Assembly: GCF_005239225.2 (NCBI RefSeq)
Contig: NC_133299.1
Span: forward strand, 5,150,967 to 5,214,966
Reading direction: 5' to 3'
From: Populus alba
Taxonomy: Eukaryota; Streptophyta; Magnoliopsida; Malpighiales; Salicaceae
Length of the DNA: 64,000 bases
Part shown: piece by piece, positions 47,678-62,028 of the stretch
How positions within the stretch are numbered: position 1 is the first letter of the stretch
Layout of the letters: each line of letters opens with the position of its first letter
Made by a program: the position numbers and the translations under genes
The notes under the pieces: model-generated
The model's input: only the letters and a program-made list of their open reading frames with translations
The model's database searches: none
Told to the model about the DNA's origin: nothing

Positions 47678-50600
47678 GTTTCATTTGATAGGGAGTAATT
47701 CTACAGTTTAAAATACAATGTTCGTTCTATCTTCTTCCTACTGTGTAATGAGTGATTCTGAAAGAGATTTTTTGAGGTAAAAGTTATTAGCGAATTATTA
47801 CTCGTCAATGAAGAGCTGTTGATGACATTTTCTTCCATCTTTATTACAAATCACAAAAAAAACTAGAAGGTAGCTATTTACTGTGTATTGTTTGGAGAAA
47901 TATCGTGGATTCTGATAATGTAGTGGTATTTTATCTTTCATTGATCTTAACAATTGCCTTGAAAGCTGGGGTAAAATCATCTTTTACAGTAGAAATATTT
48001 TTTTGCCTTTAAAAGCTAAAAAAATTAGCGGCGTGTGTGGTCAGACTGGTGACAATTTGGTCTGCTATGGAGTTTTTTCCTCCTTTTCTTTTCTCTCTCA
48101 TAGATTTTAGTATTCGTGCCCAGCTTTTAAAATTTTATTGTATCTTTCAATTTATATTTATTTTGAATTTTTTTTAATTTTTTTTTATTTTTATTTTTTT
48201 TAATACTTCTTAAAAGTATTTTTTTTAATTTCATCTTTTATCATTTAATTTTATTTGATTTTTGTATTCCTTATTTTTTTATTATCATTTCCAATATTTT
48301 TTTTTCTATTTTTCATTTAGAATTTAATTTAAATTTTTAAAAATTATTCATTCAACTATCACAATTATTTTTTGTGAGCAAGGTTTTCATTGTTTTAATT
48401 TTTTTTAATGATTTATGTAATTTTCTCATACTTTTTATAATGAAATTCTCTGATGAACCATGAATCACTTCATATACAATTGTCCGTGTGATCAGAACTT
48501 TTTTTTGTATATTAAGTTTTTTCTTTGTGAAGTATTTTATCATATATTCAATTTGATTTTTTTATAATTCAATTGTTTATATATATATATATAAAATATA
48601 ATATGCATTTGTTTTTTAAAACTCTAATTAATATTCAATTTAATAGAATATTAATCTAATTAATTACTTTTTATTTATCATTTTTTTTTTTCAATTGAGA
48701 CCCTAATTAATAATTTATTTGTTTTGTTTTATATATTTGTTGCATAAGTCAAGTTAACATGCTTCCATTTTCTTACCAAGTTTTTTAATAAAACTTTGAT
48801 CTTTTTTTACTAGGTTTTTCTTTTAAAAGTTTATTTTTGTATATAACCGGGTGGACCTTATTTTTTTTTCTAGATTAATTTTAATTAAGTAAATTAAATT
48901 CATTAATCAACTTATTTTGAGAGCGATCAAATATTAATAAATATCAAAGATAATTTTTTTTTTATTAATAATAAATATAATTTAAACAAATAAAATCAGT
49001 TTTACATGTAATTAATCATCGACGAGCTATAAGGTACATTAACTAGAGTAACATCAAACTCTCTCTCTTGCGTGTTCAGGTAGATCAACTGGTAACTAGA
49101 ATTGTTTTGGCAGCATGTTCTGTATTACTCATTTTGAAGGCAATCTCCCCTCCCCTCCCTTCTTCTCTACTTCAAGAACTTGAAACGACACCATTTCTTG
49201 ACTTGCACATGGTATCAACTACTAAGCGAAAACGTTTAGCTTGACTCTGTATCAGATGGCCTCCTGTAGCGTGAGGTCTAGCTTTCTCTTAGTTTTTTTT
49301 ACTTGATTTTTTTTAGTATACATTCATCAAGTGACCAGAAAATATGAGGGCATTTATTCTTAAGCTGCTTTATGGGTTCAAACTTCAAAGCCACGTTTTC
49401 TTCAACAATGATCAAACATTTCTTCAAATTGAAGCACAAGGCTGATGGTTCTTGAGACTTTCTTCTTTGGATTGTAGTATTGCTTGATGGATTGATGCTT
49501 GTAAAGTGGTATCTGGCTCATTTATGGCGATTCTCAAATTGAGTTAGTGTGTGAGTTGGATATAAAGGGGACTCGAGGCTTTATTGCAATTATGGCCCTC
49601 CCAAGAAAATTCCTCTAACCAATGGCTAAATGTAGACTTGTCATGGATTGGATTAACAAGTGTAGCAATCGGAGGTCCCACGCCGCGTCCTGCACTCAAA
49701 ATTTTATTTCACTTAACCAAATAAAACTCGAGCAAATTCAGGGTAATTCTACTATCTTTTAATTAAAGATATAATATTAAAATAACTTTATAGAAATAAA
49801 AATGAAACAAATAATGAAATTTAAAGTCTAATATTCAATGATAAAATTTAAAATAAAACAAAAATGACCTAAAAAAACTAATGATAAATCAATATAATCT
49901 TCGAAATTAGTATTGTCATTGGACCAATTCTAATATAAAAACTAAAAGAAAGAGAATAATCAGGGACTAAATCAAAAAATAAAATAAATTAAAAAATGGA
50001 TAAAAATGACAATAAAAAAAGGATTAAAAATATTAATCAAAAGAATAATGACCAAATTAGATAAAAAAAAATTAAATGAGATGAAATGTCTTGGGATGAA
50101 ATCGAAGAAAAAGACTTCAAAAAGCATTAAAAACAAAACAAAAGGCAATCAAAAGAATAATGACAAAAATTAAAGTACACAACAATTGGAGGACATGTTT
50201 GAATTTTAGAAGGTTTGATGTGAAAATCAAGGTGTAGAGAGAAAAGAAAGAGGAAAAGAAAAGAATATTCATCGGAATCAACCGTACCTCCATCATTTAC
50301 ATGTGTCATACCATCATGAAGAGGACAATGTGTTGCTTTTTAACATCATCGTGAATTGTGACTTTTGAACACCAGACAGGCATTCACTATCCAAATAGCA
50401 TAGGTACCTCCTACTTGATAACACGTGCATAACATGCATTAATAACTTTTTATTTTTTAATCATTTTTATATATGTTCAAAGACCTAATTGTCTCTCATT
50501 TAAATTAACAATAACAAAAAAAAAAAAAACCTATATTGAAAGACCCATTCAACCCTAACTAACAATATTATCTTTTAGAAATGTAAAGGTGATACGGTCA

Positions 50601-51400
50601 TTTAACTATATATTTAAAGGTTAAAAATACCTAAAAAAAATCTTTTTTTTATTTTTTTTTTTAAGGGCATGGATACATTGTTCATTTAAAATGTAAAATC
50701 ATTTAAAAAATCCTAGATGTAATACATGCATAACAAATTAATCGCACATGTACATGTGCCACAAATTAGTGCGCATATATGTCATACTTGCTCGACCAAG
50801 ATTGGAAAATGTATCTAGTGGTTTTAAAATGGAGCTTTCACGTGTGTTTTGTATTTGATTAAAAGTATAATATACTATAAATATTAAACTTTTGAAAAAT
50901 GTGTTTTTTGTTTAGTAAAAATAGAAGAAGGAGAGAATTTTATCTTCACAATGAAGAACAAAAATCAAACAAAAACAAGAAATCATAAAGATAAAATTGT
51001 ATAATTATAAAACCTGAATCAGTTTGTCAACTCAACCAAAGTTTGAATGACTCAGAACTTGAACCCGATAAATCAGAACATAAATCAAATACAAAATAAA
51101 TAAATAAAAAAACTTGATTAATTTAGTTCAAAAATTTAGATGAACCTAGTAATTTGGTAGACATTGGCTTAACCTAGCCAAAACTCAGCCAATAACAAAT
51201 CCTCATGTTTAATTAATTTCCAATCTTGGTGGTCGTCCATGCATGAATGCTATGTTAGAATTAAAAATATTGCTTGCTTTTCACTGAGAACACAATCAAA
51301 ATGAAGAATCTATTACAAGGCAAAAAGCCCCTCTTACACTGCAAGAAAAAAATCTAGTCACCAATTTCCCTATCATCATCCAATTCCTCCTCAGTTGCTT
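47678..51400. other. RRP43 3' UTR and 3.5 kb AT-rich spacer
   Basis: 3' UTR probably to about 47960. The rest has long T and A runs (48120-48310, 48660-48710, 50516-50530, 50640-50660) and a TA run near 48581-48593. No gene or element with clear ends was recognised. The last ~200 bp belong to the CHLH promoter. Confidence 0.4.
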
Positions 51401-51417
51401 TTGGGAATCCAATTCAA

Positions 51418-51599
51418 CCAATCAGATTCCAGGAAACTCCATCATAAAAACCTGACAGATAGATGGGGGTATACACACTCCCATTATAGTTCCTTGACTA
51501 CCCATTTCGCCACGTGTCCTTCCCTCTCACCACTAACCATAATAACCAACTTTTCTCCTCTGAAATGCCCCTCTACACCTCCACACAGGAATTATAAAT
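51418..51599 (+). promoter_or_regulatory. CHLH promoter: CCAAT, perfect G-box, TATA box
   Basis: CCAAT at 51418-51422; GCCACGTGTC with CACGTG at 51511-51516; TATAAAT at 51593-51599. The TATA would place the start near 51625-51630, about 200 bp before the ATG at 51826. The G-box core is the binding site for HY5 and PIF factors, which are known to control chlorophyll-synthesis genes including CHLH by light. Elements are seen; use is inferred. Confidence 0.6.
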
Positions 51600-51825
51600 T
51601 CACAGCATTTAACCTCCTGGGGAAAAAAAAGGAATAAGAATAAAGAAACACAATTGAACCACGACCAAAAACAGTGACAAGAAACAGAAGCAGATTCGTA
51701 AATTTTTTCTTCCGAAATCTGTTTTCTCTAGCTTGGTTTCTCCCTCTCTCCAATTTAGAAACAGAGAGGAGAAACAGAGGGCTCTGTTTTTTGAGTTGCT
51801 TAAAGCGAGCTTTTTCCTACCAAGA

Positions 51826-54800
51826 ATGGCTTCTCTAGTGTCCTCTCCATTCACTTTACAGTCAACCAAACCAGACCAACTCTCTTCACTATCTCAAAAA
51901 CACTACTTTCTTCACTCATTTCTCCCCAAGAAAATCAACCAAACCAACTTCAAGTCTTCGTTGAAAGTACAATGTGCTGCAATTGGCAATGGCCTATTCA
52001 CACAAACCACCCAAGAAGTTCGCCGAATAGTACCTGAGAACAACCAGAACCTCCCCACTGTGAAGATAGTCTACGTAGTCCTTGAAGCTCAGTATCAATC
52101 TTCACTCACTGCAGCAGTTCAAGCTCTTAACAAGAGCTCCAAAGATGCATCATATGAAGTTGTTGGTTACTTAGTAGAGGAGCTTCGTGATGAATCCACA
52201 TATAAAAGTTTCTGTAAGGATCTTGAAGATGCAAATATCTTTATTGGGTCATTGATTTTTGTTGAGGAGCTTGCATTGAAGGTTAAAGCTGCCGTGGAGA
52301 AAGAAAGGGATAGGCTTGATGCAGTTTTAGTTTTCCCTTCAATGCCTGAGGTGATGAGGCTCAACAAGTTGGGTTCTTTCAGTATGTCACAGCTTGGTCA
52401 ATCAAAGAGTTCATTCTTTCAGTTGTTCAAGAGAAAGAAGCAGGGTGCAGGTTTTGCTGACAGTATGTTGAAGTTAGTGAGAACTCTGCCTAAGGTTTTG
52501 AAGTACTTGCCTAGTGATAAAGCTCAAGATGCTAGGCTTTATATCTTGAGTTTGCAGTTTTGGCTCGGTGGGTCACCAGATAATTTGCAGAATTTCTTGA
52601 AAATGATATCCGGTTCTTACGTTCCTGCGTTGAAGGGAAAAAGGATTGACTATTCTGATCCAGTTTTGTTCCTGGATAGTGGAATTTGGCACCCTTTGGC
52701 TCCTTGTATGTATGATGATGTGAAGGAGTACTTGAATTGGTATGGAACCAGGAGAGATGCTAATGAGAAGCTTAAAGACCCTAATGCACCAGTAGTTGGG
52801 CTGGTTTTGCAAAGGAGTCATATTGTAACTGGTGATGAGAGTCACTATGTGGCTGTGATCATGGAGTTGGAGGCAAAAGGTGCTAAAGTGATTCCAATTT
52901 TCGCTGGCGGGCTTGATTTTTCAGGGCCCGTTGAGAGGTTTTTTATTGATCCAGTTACAAAGAAACCAATGGTGAATTCAATGGTATCATTGACTGGTTT
53001 TGCTCTTGTTGGAGGGCCGGCAAGGCAGGATCATCCAAGAGCTGTTGAGGCGTTGAGCAAGCTTGATGTTCCTTACATTGTTGCATTGCCTTTGGTGTTT
53101 CAAACAACTGAGGAGTGGTTAAATAGTACTTTAGGTCTGCATCCAATTCAGGTGGCTTTGCAAGTTGCTCTTCCAGAGCTGGATGGTGGCATGGAGCCTA
53201 TTGTTTTCGCCGGCCGAGATCCAAGAACAGGTAAGTCTAACTTCCTTCTTTAGTCTGTCCTCTTACTCTTTGTTTTGTTCTTTGTCATTTCTCATATGAT
53301 TTTAGGTACCACCATTATATTTTGTAATCTACATTAAAATTTAGAGCTGCTATTATTTCCAAAATAGACAAATATTCAAAGAAACTACAGTTCTAACAGT
53401 CTTTATCTTTCAATGCTTATAGTTTACAAGTTGAAACTGGGCAGTTTCTTCATTACTTGAATTCAAAGCAGTACTTCTCCATGCACACATGGCCTCAAAT
53501 TCTTTAAGTATTAATAAGAGAAAATACTTTAATTTAATTGCAGGGAAATCACATGCTCTTCACAGGAGGGTGGAGCAGCTCTGCACAAGGGCAATCAGAT
53601 GGGCTGAACTGAAAAGGAAAACAAAGGTTTTTTCCTTCATCCTAAATATCTTCCTAATCTTTAAACACTGAATCATATTTTTTCTTTTAAACCTTGAGGT
53701 TTCTTGTTTACTTCCGGTTAATTAGAAAACAATATTTGAACTATGAAGCATAATAGTTCGTAATGCTTAGGCAATCTTCATGATGCTTAAAACACAATGA
53801 AGCAGCGCATCATTCCCACCCTCATTTCATTTGCTTAGAAGTGAAACGAGAATTTCTTTGAAAGTAAAAATAACGAAAATGATCTGTTTTTGACAAATTT
53901 TATTAGAGATAATGGAAATGATTAGAGTCTGATAGGTGCATGTATTTACTATTAGTAGGCCTCTTTGCTGATGTAAACCTCTGTTATCACATTGTATATG
54001 TGCACTAATAATTGATTAGCAATGAGCTTTATAGTTCAACAACAACTGCTTAAAACGTAAATATGATGCTGATTGGATGATCAGGATAGGCTGTCCACTT
54101 CTGCCATTTTTTATTGACTCATCTCCCTCTCTCTACTTTGTGACAGAAGATTCACATTTTCATTTCCCACTCTATATTCTCATATAAAACAATACTTGAA
54201 TTCAATTTGAATTTATTTTTTTCGTCACATAATGACAAGTGTATCACCTCATTGCAGACTGAGAAGAAGTTGGCAATCACTGTCTTCAGTTTTCCTCCAG
54301 ACAAGGGAAATGTTGGGACAGCAGCCTACCTTAATGTCTTCTCATCCATCTTCTCAGTTCTGAAAGAACTAGAAAAAGATGGCTACAATGTTGAGGGCCT
54401 TCCGGAGACTTCAGAAGCCTTGATTGAAGACATAATCCATGATAAAGAGGCTCAATTCAGCAGCCCAAATCTGAACATTGCTTACAAAATGGGTGTTCGA
54501 GAATACCAAAGCCTTACTCCATATGCCACTGCTTTGGAAGAAAACTGGGGCAAACCTCCTGGAAATCTGAATTCTGATGGAGAGAATCTCTTGGTGTATG
54601 GAAAACAGTACGGTAATATCTTCATCGGAGTCCAGCCCACTTTCGGTTATGAGGGTGATCCTATGCGACTATTGTTCTCCAAATCAGCTAGCCCACATCA
54701 TGGGTTTGCTGCTTATTACTCCTTCGTGGAGAAAATTTTCAAAGCTGACGCAGTTCTTCATTTTGGCACTCATGGTTCGCTTGAATTCATGCCAGGGAAG

Positions 54801-57215
54801 CAGGTGGGAATGAGTGATGTTTGTTATCCTGACAGTCTCATTGGGAATATCCCTAATGTCTACTATTATGCAGCTAACAACCCATCTGAAGCCACCATTG
54901 CTAAACGCCGCAGCTATGCAAATACCATTAGCTACTTGACCCCTCCAGCTGAAAATGCTGGGCTTTACAAGGGCTTGAAGCAGTTAAGTGAGCTTATCTC
55001 CTCGTACCAATCCCTCAAAGACACAGGTCGTGGGCCACAAATTGTGAGCTCCATTATCAGTACAGCTAGGCAATGTAATCTTGACAAAGATGTTGAGCTT
55101 CCTGACGAGGGAATGGAGATCTCTGTAAAGGAGCGAGATCTTGTTGTTGGAAAAGTATACTCCAAGATCATGGAGATTGAATCCCGGCTTTTGCCCTGTG
55201 GGCTTCATGTCATTGGTGAACCACCATCTGCAATGGAAGCTGTTGCAACGTTGGTTAATATTGCTGCCTTGGACCGTCCTGAAGATGGGATTTCATCGCT
55301 CCCAGCAATATTAGCTGAAACTGTTGGACGAAACATAGAGGAGGTATATAGAGGGAGTGATAAGGGAATCTTGATGGATGTAGAACTTCTTCGGCAAATA
55401 ACCGAGGCCTCCCGTGGTGCCGTCTCTGCCTTTGTACAGAAAACAACTAACAATAAGGGTCAAGTTGTAGATGTTGCAGATAAGCTTACCTCGATCCTTG
55501 GGTTTGGAATCAATGAACCATGGGTTGATTACTTGTCAAACACAAAATTCTACCGGGCAGATAGGGTTAAGCTGAGAACACTATTCCAGTTCTTAGGAGA
55601 ATGTTTGAAACTGGTAGTGGCTGACAATGAGCTGGGGAGTTTGAAACAAGCCTTGGAGGGCAAATATGTGGAGCCAGGGCCTGGTGGTGACCCAATCAGA
55701 AACCCAAAGGTGTTGCCAACTGGAAAGAACATTCACGCACTAGATCCACAAGCCATTCCGACAACAGCAGCAATGCAGAGTGCAAAAGTTGTGGTCGACA
55801 GATTAATTGAGAGGCAGAAGGCTGACAATGATGGGAAGTATCCTGAGACAGTTGCACTTGTATTGTGGGGAACTGATAATATCAAGACCTATGGTGAGTC
55901 CCTGGCTCAAGTCTTGTGGATGATTGGAGTCAGGCCAGTAGCTGATACCTTTGGTAGGGTTAACCGGGTGGAACCTGTAAGTCTTGAAGAGCTTGGAAGG
56001 CCTAGGATTGACGTCGTGGTCAATTGCTCAGGAGTGTTTAGAGATCTCTTTATAAATCAGGTACTAGGTCGTTTTCATATAACTCATTTGTTTTCATTTG
56101 GGGAAAATCATGAGGATCGGTTCATAATATTTAACATGTGAATATTTCACTTCTTTGTGTTCTCCTACTTTATTAGCTGACTTTTTTTTTTTCAATCTTT
56201 CACCGATTAACTTCTGTATCATTTTCCTTTATTTTATCCACAGATGAACCTCCTCGACCGTGCAGTTAAGATGGTAGCTGAACTAGATGAGCCAGCGGAT
56301 CAAAACTTTGTCAGGAAGCATGCTCTAGAGCAAGCTGAAGCCCTTGGTGTTGACATTCGAGAAGCTGCAACTCGTGTATTTTCTAATGCCTCAGGATCAT
56401 ACTCCTCAAACATAAACCTTGCAGTGGAGAACTCTTCGTGGAATGATGAGAAGCAGCTTCAAGACATGTACTTAAGCCGGAAGTCCTTTGCCTTTGATTG
56501 CGATGCCCCAGGTGCAGGCATGACGGAGAAAAGAAAAGTTTTTGAGATGGCTCTGAGCACAGCGGAAGCCACTTTCCAAAATCTTGATTCCTCAGAGATC
56601 TCACTCACTGATGTGAGCCACTATTTTGATTCAGACCCAACAAACCTGGTGCAGAACATGAGGAAGGATAAGAAGAAGCCTAATGCTTACATTGCAGACA
56701 CAACAACAGCTAATGCTCAGGTTAGCAATTGGACGACTACTGCGATTGCAATCTCTTTTAATTCCAGAGGCTTTGATTCAACAGTCGAATCTAGTAATTA
56801 ATAAGTTCTAAAAAACATCAAATTTTGTCTCTTCCAGGTACGTACTCTAGCTGAGACTGTGCGGCTTGATGCACGGACCAAATTGTTGAACCCCAAGTGG
56901 TATGAAGGAATGATGTCTAGCGGATACGAGGGTGTTCGTGAAATTGAAAAGCGGCTAACAAACACTGTTGGATGGAGTGCAACTTCAGGTCAAGTCGACA
57001 ACTGGGTCTATGAAGAGGCTAACTCAACCTTCATCCAAGACGAGGAGATGTTGAACAGACTCATGAGCACCAACCCGAATTCATTTAGGAAGTTGGTGCA
57101 GACCTTTTTGGAAGCCAATGGACGTGGGTACTGGGAAACTTCACAGGAGAACATTGAGAAGTTGAGGCAGTTGTATTCTGAAGTTGAAGACAAGATTGAA
57201 GGTATTGATCGGTAA
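51826..57215 (+). CDS. CHLH: Magnesium chelatase subunit H, chloroplast (CHLH/GUN5)
   Basis: Five exons, 51826-53230, 53544-53626, 54258-56060, 56244-56720 and 56838-57215, join to 1,381 residues, the length of Arabidopsis CHLH. Residues 1 to about 50 ([20 protein letters not shown] onward) look like a chloroplast transit peptide ending near KVQCAA. An N-terminal DUF3479 region follows ([20 protein letters not shown]), then the large CobN/BchH domain with [19 protein letters not shown] and C-terminal [19 protein letters not shown]. The protein binds protoporphyrin IX and, with CHLI, CHLD and GUN4, inserts Mg2+, the first committed step of chlorophyll synthesis; it also affects plastid-to-nucleus signalling. 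An in-frame ATG at 51733 lies upstream; 51826 was chosen because MASL starts a normal transit peptide. All introns are GT-AG and no defect is seen. Confidence 0.97.
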
Positions 57216-58138
57216 ATTGTAAATGTACTGCTGGAAAGATTTGCAAATATCAGTTAACAATGTTGATTTCCTGAGTTGTTTCTCTTGAATGAATGGATGC
57301 GACTCTCAGGAACATTCAAAACGCAAGTTTTGTCTACAATTTTTTGCAATTCTATCCCTTTCAAGGGTTTTGTTAGCATCTCAGAAGAACAAAAATCTTC
57401 TCTCCCATTACCATACCTCAAATAAAAATGTGAAAACCCAAGAAGAAGGTTAATTTGATTACAAGGATGTTCCTCAGTCAAGACAGAATATGATAGCCAA
57501 GCAGAGCATGCCTTCTTTTTTCGTTTTCCCTCTACGATAAGCCAAGCAGAGTATGACAAAGTATACTCCCAGAGGCATGCAAGCCTGCTTGAAGAGAGAG
57601 AACAAAACTGGGCCAAAAAGGGCCAGCAGCTGCCTGAACAGAATTGAACACCAAGGCCTAATATAAAATAGAAAGACACCAACAGAACAAACCCCAAACA
57701 AAGAGATAAGCCACGACAAAGAACCATATCCCGAAGCACCACAACCAGGAAGGCAGGCATTGAAATAGGAACAAAAGAAGAAACCGAAAAATGTTTCTTG
57801 ATTTTGAGAACTGCACCACTCAATCAAGAAATTAAGAAAAAGAAACTGAAACGAGTATCTTCTTCTCTTGTATTTTTCAGCCAAAGAAAAAGATCTAACA
57901 CATTTTTCCATTCAAGTGAATCCCCATCAGTAAATGAATGATACAAGGTAAATCTACAAAGATGTTAAAAAGGAAGAATTACAAAAATTTTAAGGAAAAA
58001 TATAAAGAGCCCTCCCCCTAAACAAAAAAAATTGAAAAGAAAAAAGTAAAAACAGAATTTGGTATAACAGGTACAAAGTAGTTTGAAGCTTTCTTCCTCT
58101 ATTCTGGCTCTTGTAAGTATTAGAAGATGTTTTTACCT
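57216..58138. other. Convergent 3' regions of CHLH and the STELLO-like gene
   Basis: The two genes end tail to tail 923 bp apart. Open frames on the minus strand (57254-57911) are unstructured and lack domains. They overlap likely 3' UTRs and are not called as genes. Confidence 0.5.
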
Positions 58139-61100
58139 TCAAACCAACTCCATTAGGAGCGGGTCACCTTCTGCCATTATTCTTATCAGCTTTATGAAAT
58201 CTTGTTCACTAGACACATTCCATGGATGAACAGCAGGTACTTGAGCAGAATAAAGAGTTGAGTTATCAGGTGGTGGCTTCCGCTTATATACCATTGTGCT
58301 TAGCACTGAATCAAAATTCTGAGGTGAATCCATTGACATAAAGAACATGGGTATGGCAACCTTTTGATGAATATCTAGATCACCCACCAAACCAACAAGA
58401 TCTACAAAGTCGGTAACGAAGTGCTGAGGAATATAGAATATCTCAGAACTGCCTATCACGAGGCTCTGGTCACTTTTCATAGCTTCCTTGTAATTGACTT
58501 GGAAGTGAACTGGCATTGAGCCAACAACTTTTCTTACCATTTCTGCTTGCTTTGCATACCAATCTGTGTTTCCATTGGTTGACACAGTTGTCCAGGACTT
58601 GGATACCTAATGCCATAATGTGTTAGAAAGATGGGGATGGGGATCTACATGTGTTGCTCACAATAAGCATGCAGCATCACAATATGGACATAGATATGAA
58701 CACTATTTATCCAACTGCAGTATTGCCTTTCATCTTATACCATTGAGATCGTTACTGCTAGTTTAAAAAAGACATTAAGATATTGATTTTTGTGAATGGC
58801 GTGAGAAAGAAGAAACAAAGCTCCAGCATATCAAACCAGTGTGCATGATCCTAATGCATAGAGAAAAATGAAATTGGTAAAAATACGGCAACTTTATGTC
58901 TTGCGATGACCAGAAAAGTAGAGGACTAAGAAAAAGAAATTACCTTGTCAGTAATCCAAAGTTTAGCCTTGCTAGCTTGAAGCAGATTCCAGTAATTAAG
59001 AATAGTATCATCCTGAAGGAATAAAAAGCCTTCGGCACTGCTATATCGATCGAATATCTTGGGCAGATGCCTATAACCAATATTAGATAGTATTATTAGT
59101 AAACAAAGTGACACCAGTTAAGATGAAAAGTATGGGATATCCACTTGACAAGGCAAACAGTTAAAATTTGACTTCACACCAATTCCATGGTTATCAATAA
59201 CAAATGCATGCCTAAGAAACCAATATCTATCAACTAGATAACAACCAGAACTGCAATAAAAGACACGGCAACAAACTCAAACTGACATAACTCCAAAATA
59301 AATTTGAGGGAAGAAAAGGAAACAATGCCTCCTTAAGAAATGGACAATTATAGAAGGAAGCCGGAGACTCCAAGTAAAATCACGCTCTTGTCTTGCATGT
59401 GCAATTACTAGAATGGTTTATCCACAAGCACCAATGTCTCAAGCCCCAAAGAATTTGAAAATAGACTACCTTAAACTATTGTAGTATATATATCATTTCG
59501 TCCAGCACACAATGTCCTTCAACATAAGGCATATATTTCAGAACATCACAAATGGAGATCAGCACAATCAATCTGGATGGATGTTTTCTGAAGTACTCTG
59601 TCCTGGCTTGAAGACCAGAGCTTACATATCAAGTTCGAACCTGGTGATTAAACTCATTCCCAGTGGCATGAGTAAACGGCAATGTAAGTTGAAGGATATG
59701 ATGATTCCCAGGGCCATAGTCTCCAACTAAAAGAATCTCAATACAAAAAGGATTGCAAAAGTTCTCCAGGATTTCAATATTACCGTAAACATGTTTTAGA
59801 AAGAGGAGTTGAAATAAGAAACATAACCACCAAATATGTTTACATTGACTGCCTTATTTTATGCAACTCTAACAGCCATCCAAATTCCAACTTCAATGTC
59901 CAAATGCACAAGTTCACTACTGTGACTATAGGGCATAAGCAAAAATCTATACATTAAATGGATCCCACAATCTAAGAGAGATCAATCCTAGATAATCAAA
60001 AAGATTTTGAACTAAATGTAAGTAATAAAACCAATTCCATGAAAACTCTCTCCTTGCACCCTTGCTACCCATAACTTTAACCTCAGACTTAATTAGAAAA
60101 AATCTCTTTCATTTTACAAGAGTGCCACAACTTCCCACCACGCCAGCTCCCCAGCCTCTATAGGAGACAGTTCTAGTTCTAGTTAGTGGATTTTTCTATC
60201 TATCATATGAATTGATATCAGATATCCAAGGCGATGGTTTGCATAAGAATCTAGATTTAAATTATGGTAACAAAACAAGCAAAATAAATATTTATTTCAT
60301 ATAGATAACTTACTTGTACATATGATCCAAATGGCCTACTTCAACAGCAAGATCCTCATTCTTCTGCCACGACAAGATAATCACAGTTTTGAATATTCTC
60401 CCATAAAGCAATCTCCATTCCAAGGCAGTGCGTTCGACAGGCCCATTGCAAAACATAATAAGCACAACATTCCCAAAATTCTTCCTCCATCGAATTAAAT
60501 TGGCGATCTCATAATTCACAGTTCCTATTTCCTCCACTCCAAGATGCACAGACGGAAACTTCCGAGGAACAAACTCCTTTCGATCCCCATGACCTATAGT
60601 CGGACGTGGCCGATCCAATTCAAATGACATTAACCTAGGCTGCCGATACCCTACAGCAAGCAAGTCCTGAAGCCAAGCAGCAGTAAACTTCACATCCTGC
60701 TCACTCCAAAACCCCTCCTCTGCCATCGCAAAACTCAACTCTAAAATCTTCTCAAACAACCTATGCTCACTCGACCTCCATGCAACCAAGAACTTAACAA
60801 GCCTCCCAACATTAACATGAAGATCCTTCTCTTCAGAAAAAGGGTACCCCCCAACTGTATCATGTCTATGCACGGTAGGTGGATAAACCACAACATACCC
60901 ACCAATCTCCCATAGAAGCCTTTGACCCCAGTAGCCTCTCAAAACATCAGAAGCCATATTACTAACTGAAACTGGAAGCATCAAACCCCAGAAAGCCGAT
61001 GAATGGTAAATCGTATTAAACGAATTAACTGGCACCATTACCCCTTGAGGCAGTGCCACTTTCGGGGCACGCTCATCAAACCTAATATCGAAAGCTTCCA

Positions 61101-62028
61101 AACCCGTTTTCCTAGTGTAATAAAACACAGAATCAACATCAGGCAATCCATTCGATATCCCTTGTTGTATAAACTGTTTCCCACCATAAACCTCAGTGTA
61201 AAACTCTTCATGACCAAGTTCACCCACATTCTCTAATGGTAACCCTCTTGGCCAAACTGTCCTTTGACCAAAATGAACGTAAGGATTCACTACACTCCTA
61301 TTCTCATTCTCATGACTATATTGCAATATAGTCTCCTGCCTAGCCCCCTCCCCTATTAACTCCACATCAAAATGCTTCCCTAAATCACCATCAATAACCT
61401 CTCCACGATCATCAGCATCAAAAATTTTCTTTGCCCCATGTTGGATCGCGAACAAATACCCCACACTCTTCCGTAAATAAGAATCATAAGGTACATAACC
61501 CAAAACTCGAAACCCTAAACTCGCTTGTTGTTCTAAAGACAAGTAAATTGCACCCTTCAAGGACCAATCATTTGGGGTCCTTGAATTCCCAATTGCAAGC
61601 AATTGCCAACCTTTAATTCTAACAAGCTTTTTAAGCGAATCGGAAGGGTAATGAGAGACACTAACAACAATCCATTTCTCTGACCGGAAATTGGCATAAG
61701 TCGAAGACTTGTCAGTGATTGCTGGAATATTGTTCCAATCTATGCGAGGGAAATGATGGGTTTTGTCTAGAGGTTGTGCTTGTGATTGAAGGTAGAGAAA
61801 AGCGGCGGTGTCACCAGTGCTCCGGAGGAAGAAGATGGCGGCGACAGTGGCGATCAGCACTGTGATTGTGATGATTTTGTAGAAATTCTCAGATACCCAT
61901 GTTGAGAAATCTAAAGATTTTGACTCTGAGAAGCGCTGGTGGAGGTCGTGGTGGTGGTGGTTGATGGTGGGTCTGATTTGGGATTTGGGAGATTTTGGGT
62001 TTGTTGTTACTCGGCCTTGGACCAACAT
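58139..62028 (-). CDS. STL1: STELLO-type Golgi glycosyltransferase-like protein (DUF288)
   Basis: Three exons on the minus strand, 62028-60314, 59070-58944 and 58606-58139, join in frame to 769 residues, close to the ~770 of Arabidopsis STELLO1/2. A short cytosolic N terminus precedes one membrane anchor (about residues 47-67, IITITVLIATVAAIFFLRS), as in type II Golgi proteins. The lumenal part has KIFDADDRGEVIDGDL with a DxD-like acidic motif, WPRGLPLENVG, SAFWGLMLPVSVSNMASDVL and FLFLQDDTILNYWNLL. STELLO proteins interact with cellulose synthase in the Golgi and promote assembly of the complex. The ATG at 62028 was chosen because the codon in the longer frame is TTG. The paralogue (STL1 or STL2) cannot be told by eye. 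The leader contains a CT repeat near 62280-62304. Confidence 0.93.

Noticed and set aside
57254..57911. Two long minus-strand frames between CHLH and STELLO
   Set aside because: No family resemblance, overlap probable 3' UTRs, and overlap each other in different frames.
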